The notes: generated by a model from the letters alone, not told the origin. Shown: positions 8,163 to 16,540, counted from the first letter of the stretch. The stretch: 64,000 nt of DNA from Pseudophaeobacter arcticus DSM 23566 (GCF_000473205.1 NZ_KI421507.1:3395057-3459056); one strand, 5' to 3'. Program-made: numbers and translations.

Positions 8163-9371
8163 TCACCCAACAACGTTGAATGCAGGCCCATAGGGATATT
8201 TGGTGATATTCTCATTGCCCTCCTCGTGGATGATCAAAATATCATGCTCACGATAGCCACCGGCGCCGGGCTGCCCTTCGGCCAGGGTCAGCATCGGCTC
8301 CATCGAGATGACCATCCCGGGCTCCAACACCGTGTCGTTGTCTTCACGCAGTTCCAGACCTGCTTCGCGCCCATAATAATGCGACAGCACCCCAAAGGAG
8401 TGGCCATAGCCAAAGGTGCGATATTGCAGCAAATCGCGCTCTGCAAAGAAGGCGTTGATCTTATGGGTGATCTCCGCACAGCTGGCGCCGGGTTTCAGCA
8501 ATGAGATACCATATTCATGGGCCGCCACATTGGCCTCCCAGATCTTCAGGCTTTCGGCGTCCACATCGCCCACAAACATGGTGCGTTCCAGCGCCGTGTA
8601 GTAGCCGGAAATCATCGGAAAGGTATTCAGCGACAGGATATCACCGCGCTGCAGACGGCGCGCTGTCACCGGGTTATGGGCCCCGTCGGTATTGATCCCC
8701 GATTGGAACCAGACCCAGCTGTCACGGTATTCCGCATCCGGAAACCGCTTGGCAATCTCCAGCTCCATCGCATCGCGCCCGGCCATCGCCACATCAATCT
8801 CGCGCGCGCCTTCCTTCACCGCATCACGAATGGCAAAGCCGCCGACATCGGCCACGGCAGCCCCAGCGCGGATCATCTCCAGCTCGGCATCGGATTTACC
8901 CATGCGCTGCACCATGGTGGGTTCATACAGATCCACCAGCTTCGACGGGTTCAGAAAGCCTTCCAGCTTGCCCTTTTGCAGCAGGGTCAGGTGGTCGCTC
9001 TCATAGCCAACAACACCCCCATCTCCCGAGACCGATTTGATCGCCCGCCAGAAATTGTCGCGCTGCCAGTCGGTATAGGTGATGTTATCGCAGAACGACC
9101 GACGCCAGGGCTGGCCCGCGTCAATACCGGCCGAGATGGTCACGGCTTCGGTTGCAGTCACAACCAGCCCATAGGGGCGACCAAAGGCGCAGTAGGTAAA
9201 CCCGGAATAGTAGGAAATGTTATGCATCGAGGTGAAAACGGCAGCGCTCACCCCTTTGTCGATCATGATTTTGCGCAGGCCTGCGATGCGGGCCTCATAT
9301 TCAGACACCGCAAATTGCAGCGGGGCTTTTTCACCATTGTGAAAACGATACATGTCAGGACGTGCAGTCAT
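8163..9371 (-). CDS. Creatinase (creatine amidinohydrolase)
   Basis: Cytoplasmic enzyme that splits creatine into sarcosine and urea. The 402-aa length equals that of characterised creatinases, and the protein follows the Pseudomonas enzyme throughout: H-N-I-S-Y-Y-S-G-F near residue 50, F-G-R-P-Y-G-L-V-V, G-Q-P-W-R-R, Y-T-D-W-Q-R-D-N, F-Q-S-G-I-N-T-D-G-A-H-N-P-V-T (the catalytic histidine), G-Y-Y-T-A-L-E-R-T, G-Y-G-H-S-F-G and Y-Y-G-R-E-A-G-L-E-L-R-E. The pita-bread M24 fold is expected, without the metal ligands of aminopeptidases. GGAAGGA lies 8 nt upstream of the ATG. No sarcosine oxidase or creatininase gene lies nearby, so the rest of the pathway must be elsewhere. Confidence 0.93.
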   Translation of the reverse strand: MTARPDMYRFHNGEKAPLQFAVSEYEARIAGLRKIMIDKGVSAAVFTSMHNISYYSGFTYCAFGRPYGLVVTATEAVTISAGIDAGQPWRRSFCDNITYTDWQRDNFWRAIKSVSGDGGVVGYESDHLTLLQKGKLEGFLNPSKLVDLYEPTMVQRMGKSDAELEMIRAGAAVADVGGFAIRDAVKEGAREIDVAMAGRDAMELEIAKRFPDAEYRDSWVWFQSGINTDGAHNPVTARRLQRGDILSLNTFPMISGYYTALERTMFVGDVDAESLKIWEANVAAHEYGISLLKPGASCAEITHKINAFFAERDLLQYRTFGYGHSFGVLSHYYGREAGLELREDNDTVLEPGMVISMEPMLTLAEGQPGAGGYREHDILIIHEEGNENITKYPYGPAFNVVG

Positions 9372-9398
9372 GCTGGATCCTTCCTTTGCTCAAGAAAG

Positions 9399-9415
9399 GT
9401 CCTGGCGTACAGGAC
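9399..9415. promoter_or_regulatory. Palindrome upstream of creatinase
   Basis: GTCCTG-GCGTA-CAGGAC is a 6-bp perfect inverted repeat 28 bp before the creatinase ATG, suitably placed for a regulator near the start of transcription. No regulator gene is adjacent. Confidence 0.4.
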
Positions 9416-9606
9416 AAAAAGTTGAAAGTGACCCATGTCGCGCCAAAGGACCAAACCAGCGGTTTGCATCCCAAGTCAGCGCGTTCATGTGGCGACGCCA
9501 TCGCCCGGTCTGATTGGAAAATGCGCGCGAATCACGCAGGAGGCAAGCGTTATTTCTCCGCCGCCTCCCTACGCCTCTTTTCCCTGGCCCGATCCCTCAG
9601 AACGGC

Positions 9607-10395
9607 CTAACTCGTCAGCAACCGAACCAGATCGCTCTCGGGGTCTGCCAGGGGGTCCACGACATTAAAATGGTGTTTGCCAAAGGCAATCACGTGATCC
9701 GCGTGCCAGGCATCTGCCAGCCACTGCGCCTGATCAAGAAAAGCTGGCCGCTCCTCTGCTCCGACCCAAACCGTTACCTCGGTCTGGTAGCGGTCCTGCA
9801 TTTCCACCGGGCTTTCGGCCTTGGCCATATCGCAGTCCATCTGGAACTTTTCGTTCATCGAGGTGCGCAGCAGCGGCAGCAGATCCGCCAGAGGCGAAAT
9901 CGGCACCACAACCTTCAAACGCGCACCAACCGCAAGCGGGATCACCTTTGGATCCAGCATCCGGGCCACCAGATGGCCTCCCGCTGAATGCCCCGCAAGC
10001 GAGATTGGCACCTCTGGCACCTCCTCAGCGATCCGCACCACCGCCCTGGCCACCTGCTGTGTGATATCCGCGATCCGCACCTCTGGGCACAGATCGTAAG
10101 AGGGCATCGCCACCGCCCAGCCCTGCGCCAATGCGCCCACTGCCAGATGCGACCAGGAGTTTTTGTCAAAGGCCAGCCAATAGCCGCCATGCACAAAGAT
10201 CAGCACCCCCTTTGGCGCCGCTTTGGGCATGAAGAGATCAAAGCGATGCCGCGCTCCGTCACCATAGGGCAGATTCAGACGCGCCCGCTCATGCAGGCTG
10301 TTGCGGAAATCCTCAGCCGAGGCTGCCCAGCGCGGCGGAAATTTATCGGCGCCCGCAATGTGAGCCCCATTTGCATAGGCATCATCCAGTTCCAT
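9607..10395 (-). CDS. Alpha/beta hydrolase (kynurenine-formamidase-like)
   Basis: 262 aa. H-G-G-Y-W near residue 69 provides the oxyanion-hole motif, and G-H-S-A-G-G near residue 133 the nucleophile elbow. The acid and base are likely in the V-W-V-G-A-E-E-R and F-G-K-H-H-F segments near the C-terminus. This H-G-G-Y-W group includes kynurenine formamidases and carbamate/ester hydrolases; the actual substrate cannot be told. GGGGAG precedes the ATG by 8 nt. It is divergent from the succinate-semialdehyde dehydrogenase gene. Confidence 0.8.
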   Translation of the reverse strand: MELDDAYANGAHIAGADKFPPRWAASAEDFRNSLHERARLNLPYGDGARHRFDLFMPKAAPKGVLIFVHGGYWLAFDKNSWSHLAVGALAQGWAVAMPSYDLCPEVRIADITQQVARAVVRIAEEVPEVPISLAGHSAGGHLVARMLDPKVIPLAVGARLKVVVPISPLADLLPLLRTSMNEKFQMDCDMAKAESPVEMQDRYQTEVTVWVGAEERPAFLDQAQWLADAWHADHVIAFGKHHFNVVDPLADPESDLVRLLTS

Positions 10396-10424
10396 GAGTT
10401 CGCTCCCCTACTTTAGGCAACAAG

Positions 10425-10449
10425 TGACAATCTGGCTTTGCCATTGTCA
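10425..10449. promoter_or_regulatory. Inverted repeat in the hydrolase/dehydrogenase divergent region
   Basis: TGACAAT (10425-10431) and ATTGTCA (10443-10449) are perfect 7-bp arms 11 bp apart, 29 bp upstream of the hydrolase ATG. Immediately beyond lies an AT-rich imperfect repeat (TTAACTT-AAC-AAGTAAA, about 10470-10486). Confidence 0.4.
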
Positions 10450-10503
10450 AATGTTCTTCTGTCAAATAAATTAACTTAACAAGTAAACCAACTTATGATC
10501 AAA

Positions 10504-10543
10504 TTCTGGACTTATGGATCTTTCTGGACATATCTATCCAGAA
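10504..10543. promoter_or_regulatory. Repeated TTCTGGAC sites and palindrome upstream of the dehydrogenase gene
   Basis: TTCTGGA (10522-10528) and TCCAGAA (10537-10543) form a perfect 7-bp inverted repeat around 8 bp, and a further direct copy TTCTGGAC lies at 10504-10511, 18 bp (nearly two helical turns) upstream. The block ends 40 bp before the ATG at 10584, a likely operator region. Confidence 0.45.
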
Positions 10544-10583
10544 CCGTTTTCCATGTCGGCACAAACACCCCCGGGAGGCCCCT

Positions 10584-12056
10584 ATGCTACAAACAACCAC
10601 CGCGCTGAAATCTCTGTTGAGCGACCCAACCCTGTTGGAAACCCGCGCCTATATCGGCGGGAAGTTTGTCGATGGGGAGGGCACTTTTGATGTAACCAAC
10701 CCGGCGCGTGGCGATGTGATTGCCCAGGTTGCCGATGTCAGCCGCGCGCAGGTGGCCGGTGCCATCGCCCAGGCCGATGTTGCCCAAAAGGAATGGGCCA
10801 AATGGACCGGCAAAGAGCGCGCAGCTGTGCTGCGCCGATGGTTTGATCTGATGATGGCCAATCAAGAAGATCTGGCCGTGATCCTGACCGCGGAAATGGG
10901 CAAACCCCTGGCCGAAGCCCGGGGTGAGATCGCCTATGGCGCCTCCTTCATCGAATTTTTTGCCGAAGAAGCCAAACGCATCTATGGCGAAACTATTCCC
11001 GGCCACCAGCGTGACAAGCGCATCACCGTGCTGAAACAGCCTATCGGTGTCGCCGCCTCCATTACGCCCTGGAACTTTCCCAATGCAATGATCACCCGCA
11101 AGGCCGGCCCGGCGCTGGCGGCAGGCTGCGCCTTTGTCGCCCGCCCGGCAGAGCTCACACCGCTCTCGGCCACTGCGCTGGCTGTTTTGGCAGATCGCGC
11201 GGGCATTCCTGCCGGGGTGTTCAGCGTTGTGCCCTCCTCCAATGCCTCGGAAATCGGCAAGGAGTTCTGCGACAACAACACGGTGCGCAAACTGACCTTT
11301 ACTGGTTCCACCCAGGTGGGGCGCATCCTGATGCGCCAAGCTGCTGACACGGTGACAAAATGCTCGATGGAGCTGGGCGGCAACGCGCCTTTCATCGTCT
11401 TTGACGACGCCGATCTGGATGCCGCCGTAGAAGGCGCAATCCTGTGCAAGTTCCGCAACAATGGTCAGACCTGTGTCTGCGCCAACCGGATCTATGTGCA
11501 GGCCGGGGTCTATGACGCATTTGCAGCCAAGCTGAAAGAAGCCGTTGCCAAAATGAAGGTCGGCGATGGCCTGGAAGACGGCACCGTATTTGGCCCGCTG
11601 ATCAACGCCAAAGCCATCACCAAAGTCCAGGACCACATTGCGGACGCCACTGCCAAAGGGGCCAAGGTCATTCTGGGCGGCACCCCGTCCGAGCTGGGCG
11701 GAACCTTCTTTCCACCCACGATTGTCACTGGCGCCACCCGCGAGATGGCATTTGCCACCGATGAGACCTTTGGCCCCTTGGCGCCTTTGTTCAAGTTCGA
11801 AAACGAAGACGAAGTGATCGAGATGGCCAATGACACCATCTTTGGTCTCGCCTCTTACTTCTACGCCAAAGACCTGAGCCGCGTTTACAAGGTCGCTGAA
11901 GCCCTGGAATATGGCATCGTCGGCGTCAACACGGGCCTCATTTCAACTGAAGTGGCGCCCTTTGGCGGCGTGAAACAATCCGGTCTGGGCCGCGAAGGCA
12001 GCCACCACGGCATCGAAGACTATCTGGAAATGAAATACATCTGCATGGCAGTCTGA
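10584..12056 (+). CDS. gabD: NAD(P)-dependent succinate-semialdehyde dehydrogenase
   Basis: 490-aa aldehyde dehydrogenase oxidising succinate semialdehyde to succinate in 4-aminobutyrate breakdown. Seen in order: T-P-W-N-F-P cofactor segment near residue 160; G-S-T-Q-V-G-R Rossmann loop; catalytic glutamate in M-E-L-G-G-N-A-P-F; catalytic cysteine in N-N-G-Q-T-C-V-C-A-N-R, with the extra cysteine two residues on that is a mark of GabD-type enzymes; E-T-F-G-P near the C-terminus. The cofactor-binding lysine of K-P-A-E is arginine here (V-A-R-P-A-E-L-T-P). The ribosome site GGGAGG precedes the ATG. No aminotransferase gene adjoins it. Confidence 0.9.
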   Translation: MLQTTTALKSLLSDPTLLETRAYIGGKFVDGEGTFDVTNPARGDVIAQVADVSRAQVAGAIAQADVAQKEWAKWTGKERAAVLRRWFDLMMANQEDLAVILTAEMGKPLAEARGEIAYGASFIEFFAEEAKRIYGETIPGHQRDKRITVLKQPIGVAASITPWNFPNAMITRKAGPALAAGCAFVARPAELTPLSATALAVLADRAGIPAGVFSVVPSSNASEIGKEFCDNNTVRKLTFTGSTQVGRILMRQAADTVTKCSMELGGNAPFIVFDDADLDAAVEGAILCKFRNNGQTCVCANRIYVQAGVYDAFAAKLKEAVAKMKVGDGLEDGTVFGPLINAKAITKVQDHIADATAKGAKVILGGTPSELGGTFFPPTIVTGATREMAFATDETFGPLAPLFKFENEDEVIEMANDTIFGLASYFYAKDLSRVYKVAEALEYGIVGVNTGLISTEVAPFGGVKQSGLGREGSHHGIEDYLEMKYICMAV

Positions 12057-12066
12057 CATCGCTGAC

Positions 12067-12118
12067 AGGTGCTATTGCTATAGCACCTTCCGGGCCCCGA
12101 TTTCATATTGGGGCCCGG
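12067..12118 (+). terminator. Tandem hairpins after gabD
   Basis: AGGTGCTAT-TGCT-ATAGCACCT (12067-12088) is followed by CCGGGCCCC (12090-12098) and GGGGCCCGG (12110-12118). Both stems are perfect 9-mers. No T-tract follows the second, so termination is likely but not classical. Confidence 0.55.
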
Positions 12119-12154
12119 CTCGACCCCACCACATTCCACCGTCTGCACTTCGGT

Positions 12155-12580
12155 TCAGGAGTGGGGTACCGAATTGGATTGGGGCTCTGGCTGAAGCAGC
12201 TGCATGACACTCGCAATGGCCTGTTCCCAGACAACGCGCTGCTCTGGTGTGAGATCGGGGCCCAGAACATCCTCCAAAGCCGCCATCATAGCCCTACCGG
12301 CAATTTCCGTTTCCCGGGGGCCAAGGCAGTAGCGCCCATGTGTCCGTGCCAGGCTTTCGCCGGCAAGGGTCAGGCTCTGATTGTTGACCACGCCTTTGAG
12401 GCAATAGGTCAACATGGCAGCAAACATTTCCTTCTGTTTGGAGAAGTCACCACCAAATAGGGTTTCCACCTCGGGTAACAAAGCAAAAAGGTGGAGATAG
12501 AAACGGTCCGTCAGCTGAGCTTTTCTTGCGTAAACCTTGGAAAAACTGGACTGCATCTCTTTGACGTCCTTCCCCTCCAT
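12155..12580 (-). CDS. Single-domain globin
   Basis: 141 aa, the usual length of bacterial single-domain globins. The start at 12580 (M-E-G-K-D-V-K) has AGGGG 9 nt upstream; the longer frame would need a TTG. A helix (S-F-S-K-V-Y), C/CD region with F-Y-L-H-L-F and E-V-E-T-L-F, E helix F-S-K-Q-K-E-M-F-A-A-M-L, and the proximal histidine in L-A-R-T-H-G-R-Y are recognisable. No reductase domain is attached. Likely binds O2 or NO with haem; a sensor or NO-detoxifying role is inferred only. It stands alone on the minus strand. Confidence 0.82.
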   Translation of the reverse strand: MEGKDVKEMQSSFSKVYARKAQLTDRFYLHLFALLPEVETLFGGDFSKQKEMFAAMLTYCLKGVVNNQSLTLAGESLARTHGRYCLGPRETEIAGRAMMAALEDVLGPDLTPEQRVVWEQAIASVMQLLQPEPQSNSVPHS

Positions 12581-12763
12581 TTGGCCACCCCTTACAGTAG
12601 GAACATAAATATTATTCTCATTCACATCTTTATAGAACCAGTTGGCCAAGAGGCAAAACCAAAATCAATCCAACGTTGCGCAGCCACATGAGGCTACGCG
12701 CAAATAAACGGCATGAATAAACCCTGGTTGGTCTAACGCTTCGCTGCCTCCCGTATCAGGCCC

Positions 12764-13372
12764 CTATCCGGCCCGTATCAGGCTCCGAACCAAATCTCGC
12801 GCATGCGCCGGGGCCAAGCCTGCGCCTTGGTCCACCGGATTTTGACCAAACCGAAAAGACAGGTTGGACCGCGCCGCAGGCAGCAGGCAGACAGCTCCCA
12901 ATAGTTCGATGGCAAGCGACAGTGCCGCAGCAAAGCCCGCGCCCTGCCACCGGTCTGTCGCCTGGATCAGGGCGGCCAGCGGTTCCAGAAAATCCTGCAC
13001 CGGGGGGCGCAGGTCATCCGCAACCACAGCCAGGCCCGGACCATCGGTCAAAACACCAATCAGCAAAGCCGGGGCTGAGCGATGCTCCCCAAAAAATTGG
13101 GCCAGAGCCATAAAGACCCTCTCAAGCTGCAGCTCGGCCTCCTCTGTCTCTTCCATCGCGGCAAAGAGCAGCTGCACCAGTTCCTGGTTCAACTGCTCCA
13201 GGATCGCCCTATACAGCAGCTCCTTTGACTTGAAATGATGCAGCAAGGCCTGTTTGGAGACGCCCACCTCAGCGGAGACCAGTGCCAAGCTGGTACCTTG
13301 GTATCCCCGTTCGGCAAAATGGCGTCCAGCGGCGCGCAACAGGTCGCTTTGTGTTTGCTGTGCAGATGACAT
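12764..13372 (-). CDS. TetR family transcriptional regulator
   Basis: 202 aa. N-terminal TetR DNA-binding domain: L-L-R-A-A-G-R-H-F-A-E-R-G-Y-Q-G-T-S, then V-S-A-E-V-G-V-S-K-Q-A-L-L-H-H-F-K-S-K-E-L-L-Y. The C-terminal ligand domain is variable. The start at 13372 is preceded by GAGG; a longer frame reaches 13414. Two spaced palindromes lie 50-90 bp upstream, so it is probably autoregulated. No obvious target gene lies next to it: the globin gene is downstream on the same strand and might be co-transcribed. Confidence 0.88.
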   Translation of the reverse strand: MSSAQQTQSDLLRAAGRHFAERGYQGTSLALVSAEVGVSKQALLHHFKSKELLYRAILEQLNQELVQLLFAAMEETEEAELQLERVFMALAQFFGEHRSAPALLIGVLTDGPGLAVVADDLRPPVQDFLEPLAALIQATDRWQGAGFAAALSLAIELLGAVCLLPAARSNLSFRFGQNPVDQGAGLAPAHARDLVRSLIRAG

Positions 13373-13422
13373 GGGCAGACCTCGGATCAGATGGCTCAAG
13401 CCTAGCACAACCATTCACAACC

Positions 13423-13460
13423 TACCATCTGGTAAGCAATCAGTCTTACCAATCGGTAAG
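13423..13460. promoter_or_regulatory. Two tandem palindromic operators of the TetR-type gene
   Basis: TACC-ATCT-GGTA (13423-13434) and CTTACC-AATC-GGTAAG (13445-13460) share the core TTACCnnnnGGTAA, with centres 24 bp apart, and lie 51-88 bp upstream of the TetR-type start. This is the classical arrangement of a TetR-family autoregulatory operator. Confidence 0.6.
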
Positions 13461-13595
13461 TCATCTATAAAAGGCTCACATATGCAGCCGAGCACAAACA
13501 TAGCCCCAGACCACATGCGCGGCCCGGGGCTATGGTCACTCCATCCTGGCTCCCTGGAGAAAGCCTCTGAACGGAAAGGAGTTAGGGGGTTGATC

Positions 13596-14066
13596 TTAGT
13601 TGAGAGACTGGGCTTCAGACTCAATCGCGGCCTGCTGCGGTCCGGTCGTGCTGATCGCGATCCGGCGCGGCTTTAGCGCCTCGGGCACCTCGCGGTGCAG
13701 GTCGATATGCAGCATTCCATCGGCGTGACTGGCGCCAGTGACCCGAACATGATCGGCCAGGGTAAACCGGCGCTCAAAGGCGCGGGTGGCAATTCCCCGG
13801 TGCAGAAAACTGCGCCCCTCGGCCTCATCCGCCTTGCGGGCAGAAATCACCAGGGCGTTTTCCTTCACCTCAACGGTCAGGTCTTGTTCGCTAAAACCTG
13901 CGACTGCAATGGAAATCCGATAACTGTCGGCGGCGGTTTTTTCGATGTTATAAGGGGGGTAGCTCGGCTGCCCCACATCATTGCTCAGGGCGCGGTCCAT
14001 CAGATCAGCGATCTGGTCAAACCCAATAGTTGCACGGTTGAGTGGTGCAAAATCAAATCTACGCAT
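13596..14066 (-). CDS. Hsp20/alpha-crystallin small heat shock protein
   Basis: 156-aa holdase chaperone. It begins M-R-R-F-D-F-A-P-L-N-R-A-T-I-G-F-D, the typical IbpA-type N-terminus, continues with P-P-Y-N-I-E-K and the alpha-crystallin domain (Y-R-I-S-I-A-V-A-G-F, L-V-I-S-A-R-K, G-I-A-T-R-A-F-E-R-R-F, D-G-M-L-H-I-D-L), and carries a C-terminal extension of about 30 residues after the R-R-I-A-I motif. The start at 14066 has GAGGA 6 nt upstream. A heat-shock-like promoter lies about 100 bp upstream. Confidence 0.92.
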   Translation of the reverse strand: MRRFDFAPLNRATIGFDQIADLMDRALSNDVGQPSYPPYNIEKTAADSYRISIAVAGFSEQDLTVEVKENALVISARKADEAEGRSFLHRGIATRAFERRFTLADHVRVTGASHADGMLHIDLHREVPEALKPRRIAISTTGPQQAAIESEAQSLN

Positions 14067-14163
14067 GTTGTATCCTCGAATATGAGCGACATTCATGTGC
14101 CCTCCCATAGGGGACGGGCGGTTGCCATCTGGGCCCCGGTAACCGGCAACCCCGACAAAACAT

Positions 14164-14192
14164 GAAATATGTACGCGCCATCCGATTTCAAG
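14164..14192 (-). promoter_or_regulatory. Sigma-32-like promoter of the Hsp20 gene
   Basis: Read on the minus strand, CTTGAAA (14192-14186) is followed 14 bp later by CATATTTC (14171-14164), resembling the heat-shock sigma factor consensus with a relaxed -10. The leader of roughly 90 nt contains a stem GGTTGCC/GGCAACC. Confidence 0.4.
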
Positions 14193-14236
14193 ACCCGCCG
14201 ACGCCCCCCCATTGCGAGGCGCGCGCCACAATGGGT

Positions 14237-15085
14237 TTAACCGCCGGGGCGCACAAACTTGGCCCCACCTGACGAACGGGCACCGCCAACCTGGACCCTG
14301 CCCACGCCTTGGGGCATGCGGCTGCCAATGCGCGTACTGGCGAGCTGTGCGCGCAGGATCTGCAACTCTTCCGCCAAATCCGCCCCCAGAGACACCCGTT
14401 GTCCGTCAACCTCGGCTTTTGCCGAAACCACCGAAACGATGCGCGGCTTGCCCCCATCAAAGGAAAACACCGGCGCCCCGGAAGAGCCAAAATCAACGTC
14501 ACAGGACATGATCAACACCCCCTCCTGACGCGCCATCACCGCACAAAGCTCTTGTATTGACGGCGCTTCTGAGCGGTCATGGGCATAGGAGACAACCCCC
14601 ACATTCGCACCTTTGCGCGGGCGACTGTCGGTCTGAAACGGAATGACGGTGGTATTGCGGATCGGCCGCTGCAATTGCAACAGGGCAATATCCCTGCGTA
14701 CCCGGTCGGTCGAGACCTCTCCGTCAAAGATATAGTCAGGATGCACCACAGCATGGGCCACTGTGCGATAGGCCGAGGCGCGGCCATTGCGCCAACCGGC
14801 CAGGAACTCGATTGTTTGCGGCTTGATACGGGCGCCACTGCGGGCATCAAACAGACAATGCGCTGCCGTCAGCACCAGATCCGGCGCGATCAGCGCCCCG
14901 GTGCAAAAGCCCTCGCCGTTGACATCCAATCGCCCCACGGCTTCCCAGCCACGACCAGCATCAGAGGTCTCCATACGTTGCAGGCGACTGTCAGCCGCCT
15001 GTGCCATCACCGGAAGCAGCCCAACAAGCCCAAACAACCCAAACAGCGTGGCAAGGCCCTGTCCAATGAAACGCAAACCCGGCAC
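14237..15085 (-). CDS. Secreted trypsin-like serine protease
   Basis: 282 aa with an N-terminal signal peptide (hydrophobic L-A-T-L-F-G-L-F-G-L-V-G-L-L-P-V then A-Q-A-A). S1-family catalytic triad: His in L-T-A-A-H-C, Asp in R-R-D-I-A-L-L-Q-L, Ser in D-F-G-S-S-G-A-P-V-F. Periplasmic or exported. The start is GTG at 15085 with GAGGAG about 7 nt upstream. The C-terminal ~60 residues, rich in Arg and Gly, are not part of the protease fold. A degradative role is inferred. Confidence 0.88.
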   Translation of the reverse strand: MPGLRFIGQGLATLFGLFGLVGLLPVMAQAADSRLQRMETSDAGRGWEAVGRLDVNGEGFCTGALIAPDLVLTAAHCLFDARSGARIKPQTIEFLAGWRNGRASAYRTVAHAVVHPDYIFDGEVSTDRVRRDIALLQLQRPIRNTTVIPFQTDSRPRKGANVGVVSYAHDRSEAPSIQELCAVMARQEGVLIMSCDVDFGSSGAPVFSFDGGKPRIVSVVSAKAEVDGQRVSLGADLAEELQILRAQLASTRIGSRMPQGVGRVQVGGARSSGGAKFVRPGG

Positions 15086-15216
15086 CTCTGTCTCCTCACC
15101 TCGTTGCTGGCATGTTTACCTGCAAGCTCCGGCAAAAATACGGCAACGCCACAGGAAAGACAGCCCCAAAGGGAAATATTTAAATCCTCTATCGGGACTG
15201 TTGCAGCAGCAGGGGA

Positions 15217-16539
15217 TCAACGCAGTATTGGCACCTCACTTACGCGCTGAGTTTTAGCCGTCATGGCAGCTGGCTTTGGTCCCCCCGTGGCCCAGTCCAA
15301 CAGCTCAACCGTATGCAGGATAGGCACATCCGTCGCCGAACCTATCTGCATCATGCAGCCAATATTGCCCGCAGCAATCAGATCCGGGGATTTCGCCTCG
15401 AGGGTTTTCACCTTGCGCGCCTTCAACTGCCCCGAGATTTCCGGCTGCATCAAATTATAGGTCCCCGCTGAGCCACAGCACAGATGGCTGTCGGCAGGCT
15501 CCACCACCTTGAAACCCGCGCGTTTCAACAGGGTCTTGGGGTGGTGTTTGATCTGTTGCCCATGCTGCAACGAACAGGCCGCGTGATAGGCAACCGTCAG
15601 CTCTTTCTCCGCCCCGGCCGGGAAGTCCAACTGCATCAACAGCTCCGAGATATCCAGACAGCGTTCAGAAATACGCGCCGCATCCGCAGCCAGGGGGGCA
15701 TTGCGAAACATATGGCCGTAGTCCTTGACCGTCGTACCGCAGCCCGAGGTATTGATGACAATTGCGTCCAGCCCCTTGCCGTCGATCTCGGCGCTCCAGG
15801 CACGGATATTCCTGGCAGCCGTGGCGTGGCTTTCGGTCTCGCGCCCCATGTGATGGGTCAATGCGCCACAACAGCCCGCGCCTTCAGCAACCACAACCTC
15901 GCAACCCAATCGGGTCAGCAGCCGGATGGTGGCATCATTGATATCGGTGTTCAGCGCCTTTTGCGCACAGCCGGTCATCAATGCCACCCGTTTCTTCTGT
16001 GGCGCCAGCGCAGCAAAGCTCTGCGGGTCATCATTGCGACTGACCGGCGGGATCTGCTGTGGCGCCATCTCCAACATCGCCCTGAGCCGCGCGTCCGGCA
16101 CCAGACCCTTGAAAGGGCGCGCCATCTTGGCCCCCAACAGGGCCAGACGGAACCGCCCCGGATAGGGCAGAATACGCGCCAGAACCACCCGCAACAGGCG
16201 ATCCATAAGGGGGCGTTTGTAATTCTTGTCGATATAGGCGCGGGCGTGATCCACCAGATGCATGTAGTGCACCCCCGACGGGCAGGTGGTCATACAGGCC
16301 AGGCAGCTGAGGCAACGGTCGATATGCTTGACCGTCTTGGCATCCGGCACCCGGTTGTTCTCCAGCATGTCCTTGATCAGATAGATCCGGCCCCTGGGAC
16401 TGTCGAGCTCATCGCCCAGGACCTGATAGGTCGGGCAGGTCGCGGTACAGAACCCGCAGTGCACGCAGGCGCGCAGGATCTCATTGGCACGTTGCGTGCC
16501 CGGGTCCTGCAGTTGTTCTTTGGTGAAATTTGTCTGCAT
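15217..16539 (-). CDS. glcF: Glycolate oxidase iron-sulfur subunit
   Basis: 440-aa electron-transfer subunit of the membrane-associated GlcDEF complex that oxidises glycolate to glyoxylate. Two 4Fe-4S motifs lie near the N-terminus (C-V-H-C-G-F-C-T-A-T-C-P and C-L-S-C-L-A-C-M-T-T-C-P-S-G-V), followed by two CCG domains (G-C-C-G-A-L-T-H-H and C-C-G-S-A-G-T-Y-N). The start at 16539 has GGAGG about 7 nt upstream; a frame upstream to 16584 overlaps the CPCC gene. Last gene of the glc operon. Confidence 0.95.
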   Translation of the reverse strand: MQTNFTKEQLQDPGTQRANEILRACVHCGFCTATCPTYQVLGDELDSPRGRIYLIKDMLENNRVPDAKTVKHIDRCLSCLACMTTCPSGVHYMHLVDHARAYIDKNYKRPLMDRLLRVVLARILPYPGRFRLALLGAKMARPFKGLVPDARLRAMLEMAPQQIPPVSRNDDPQSFAALAPQKKRVALMTGCAQKALNTDINDATIRLLTRLGCEVVVAEGAGCCGALTHHMGRETESHATAARNIRAWSAEIDGKGLDAIVINTSGCGTTVKDYGHMFRNAPLAADAARISERCLDISELLMQLDFPAGAEKELTVAYHAACSLQHGQQIKHHPKTLLKRAGFKVVEPADSHLCCGSAGTYNLMQPEISGQLKARKVKTLEAKSPDLIAAGNIGCMMQIGSATDVPILHTVELLDWATGGPKPAAMTAKTQRVSEVPILR

Positions 16540-16540
16540 C

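Noticed and set aside
8163..9371. DMSP lyase DddP (M24 relative in roseobacters)
   Set aside because: The protein follows creatinase motif by motif at 402 aa; DddP is longer with a different N-terminus and metal ligands.
14067..14160. ROSE-type RNA thermometer before Hsp20
   Set aside because: No clear pairing of the Shine-Dalgarno sequence with an anti-SD of the ROSE pattern was found.
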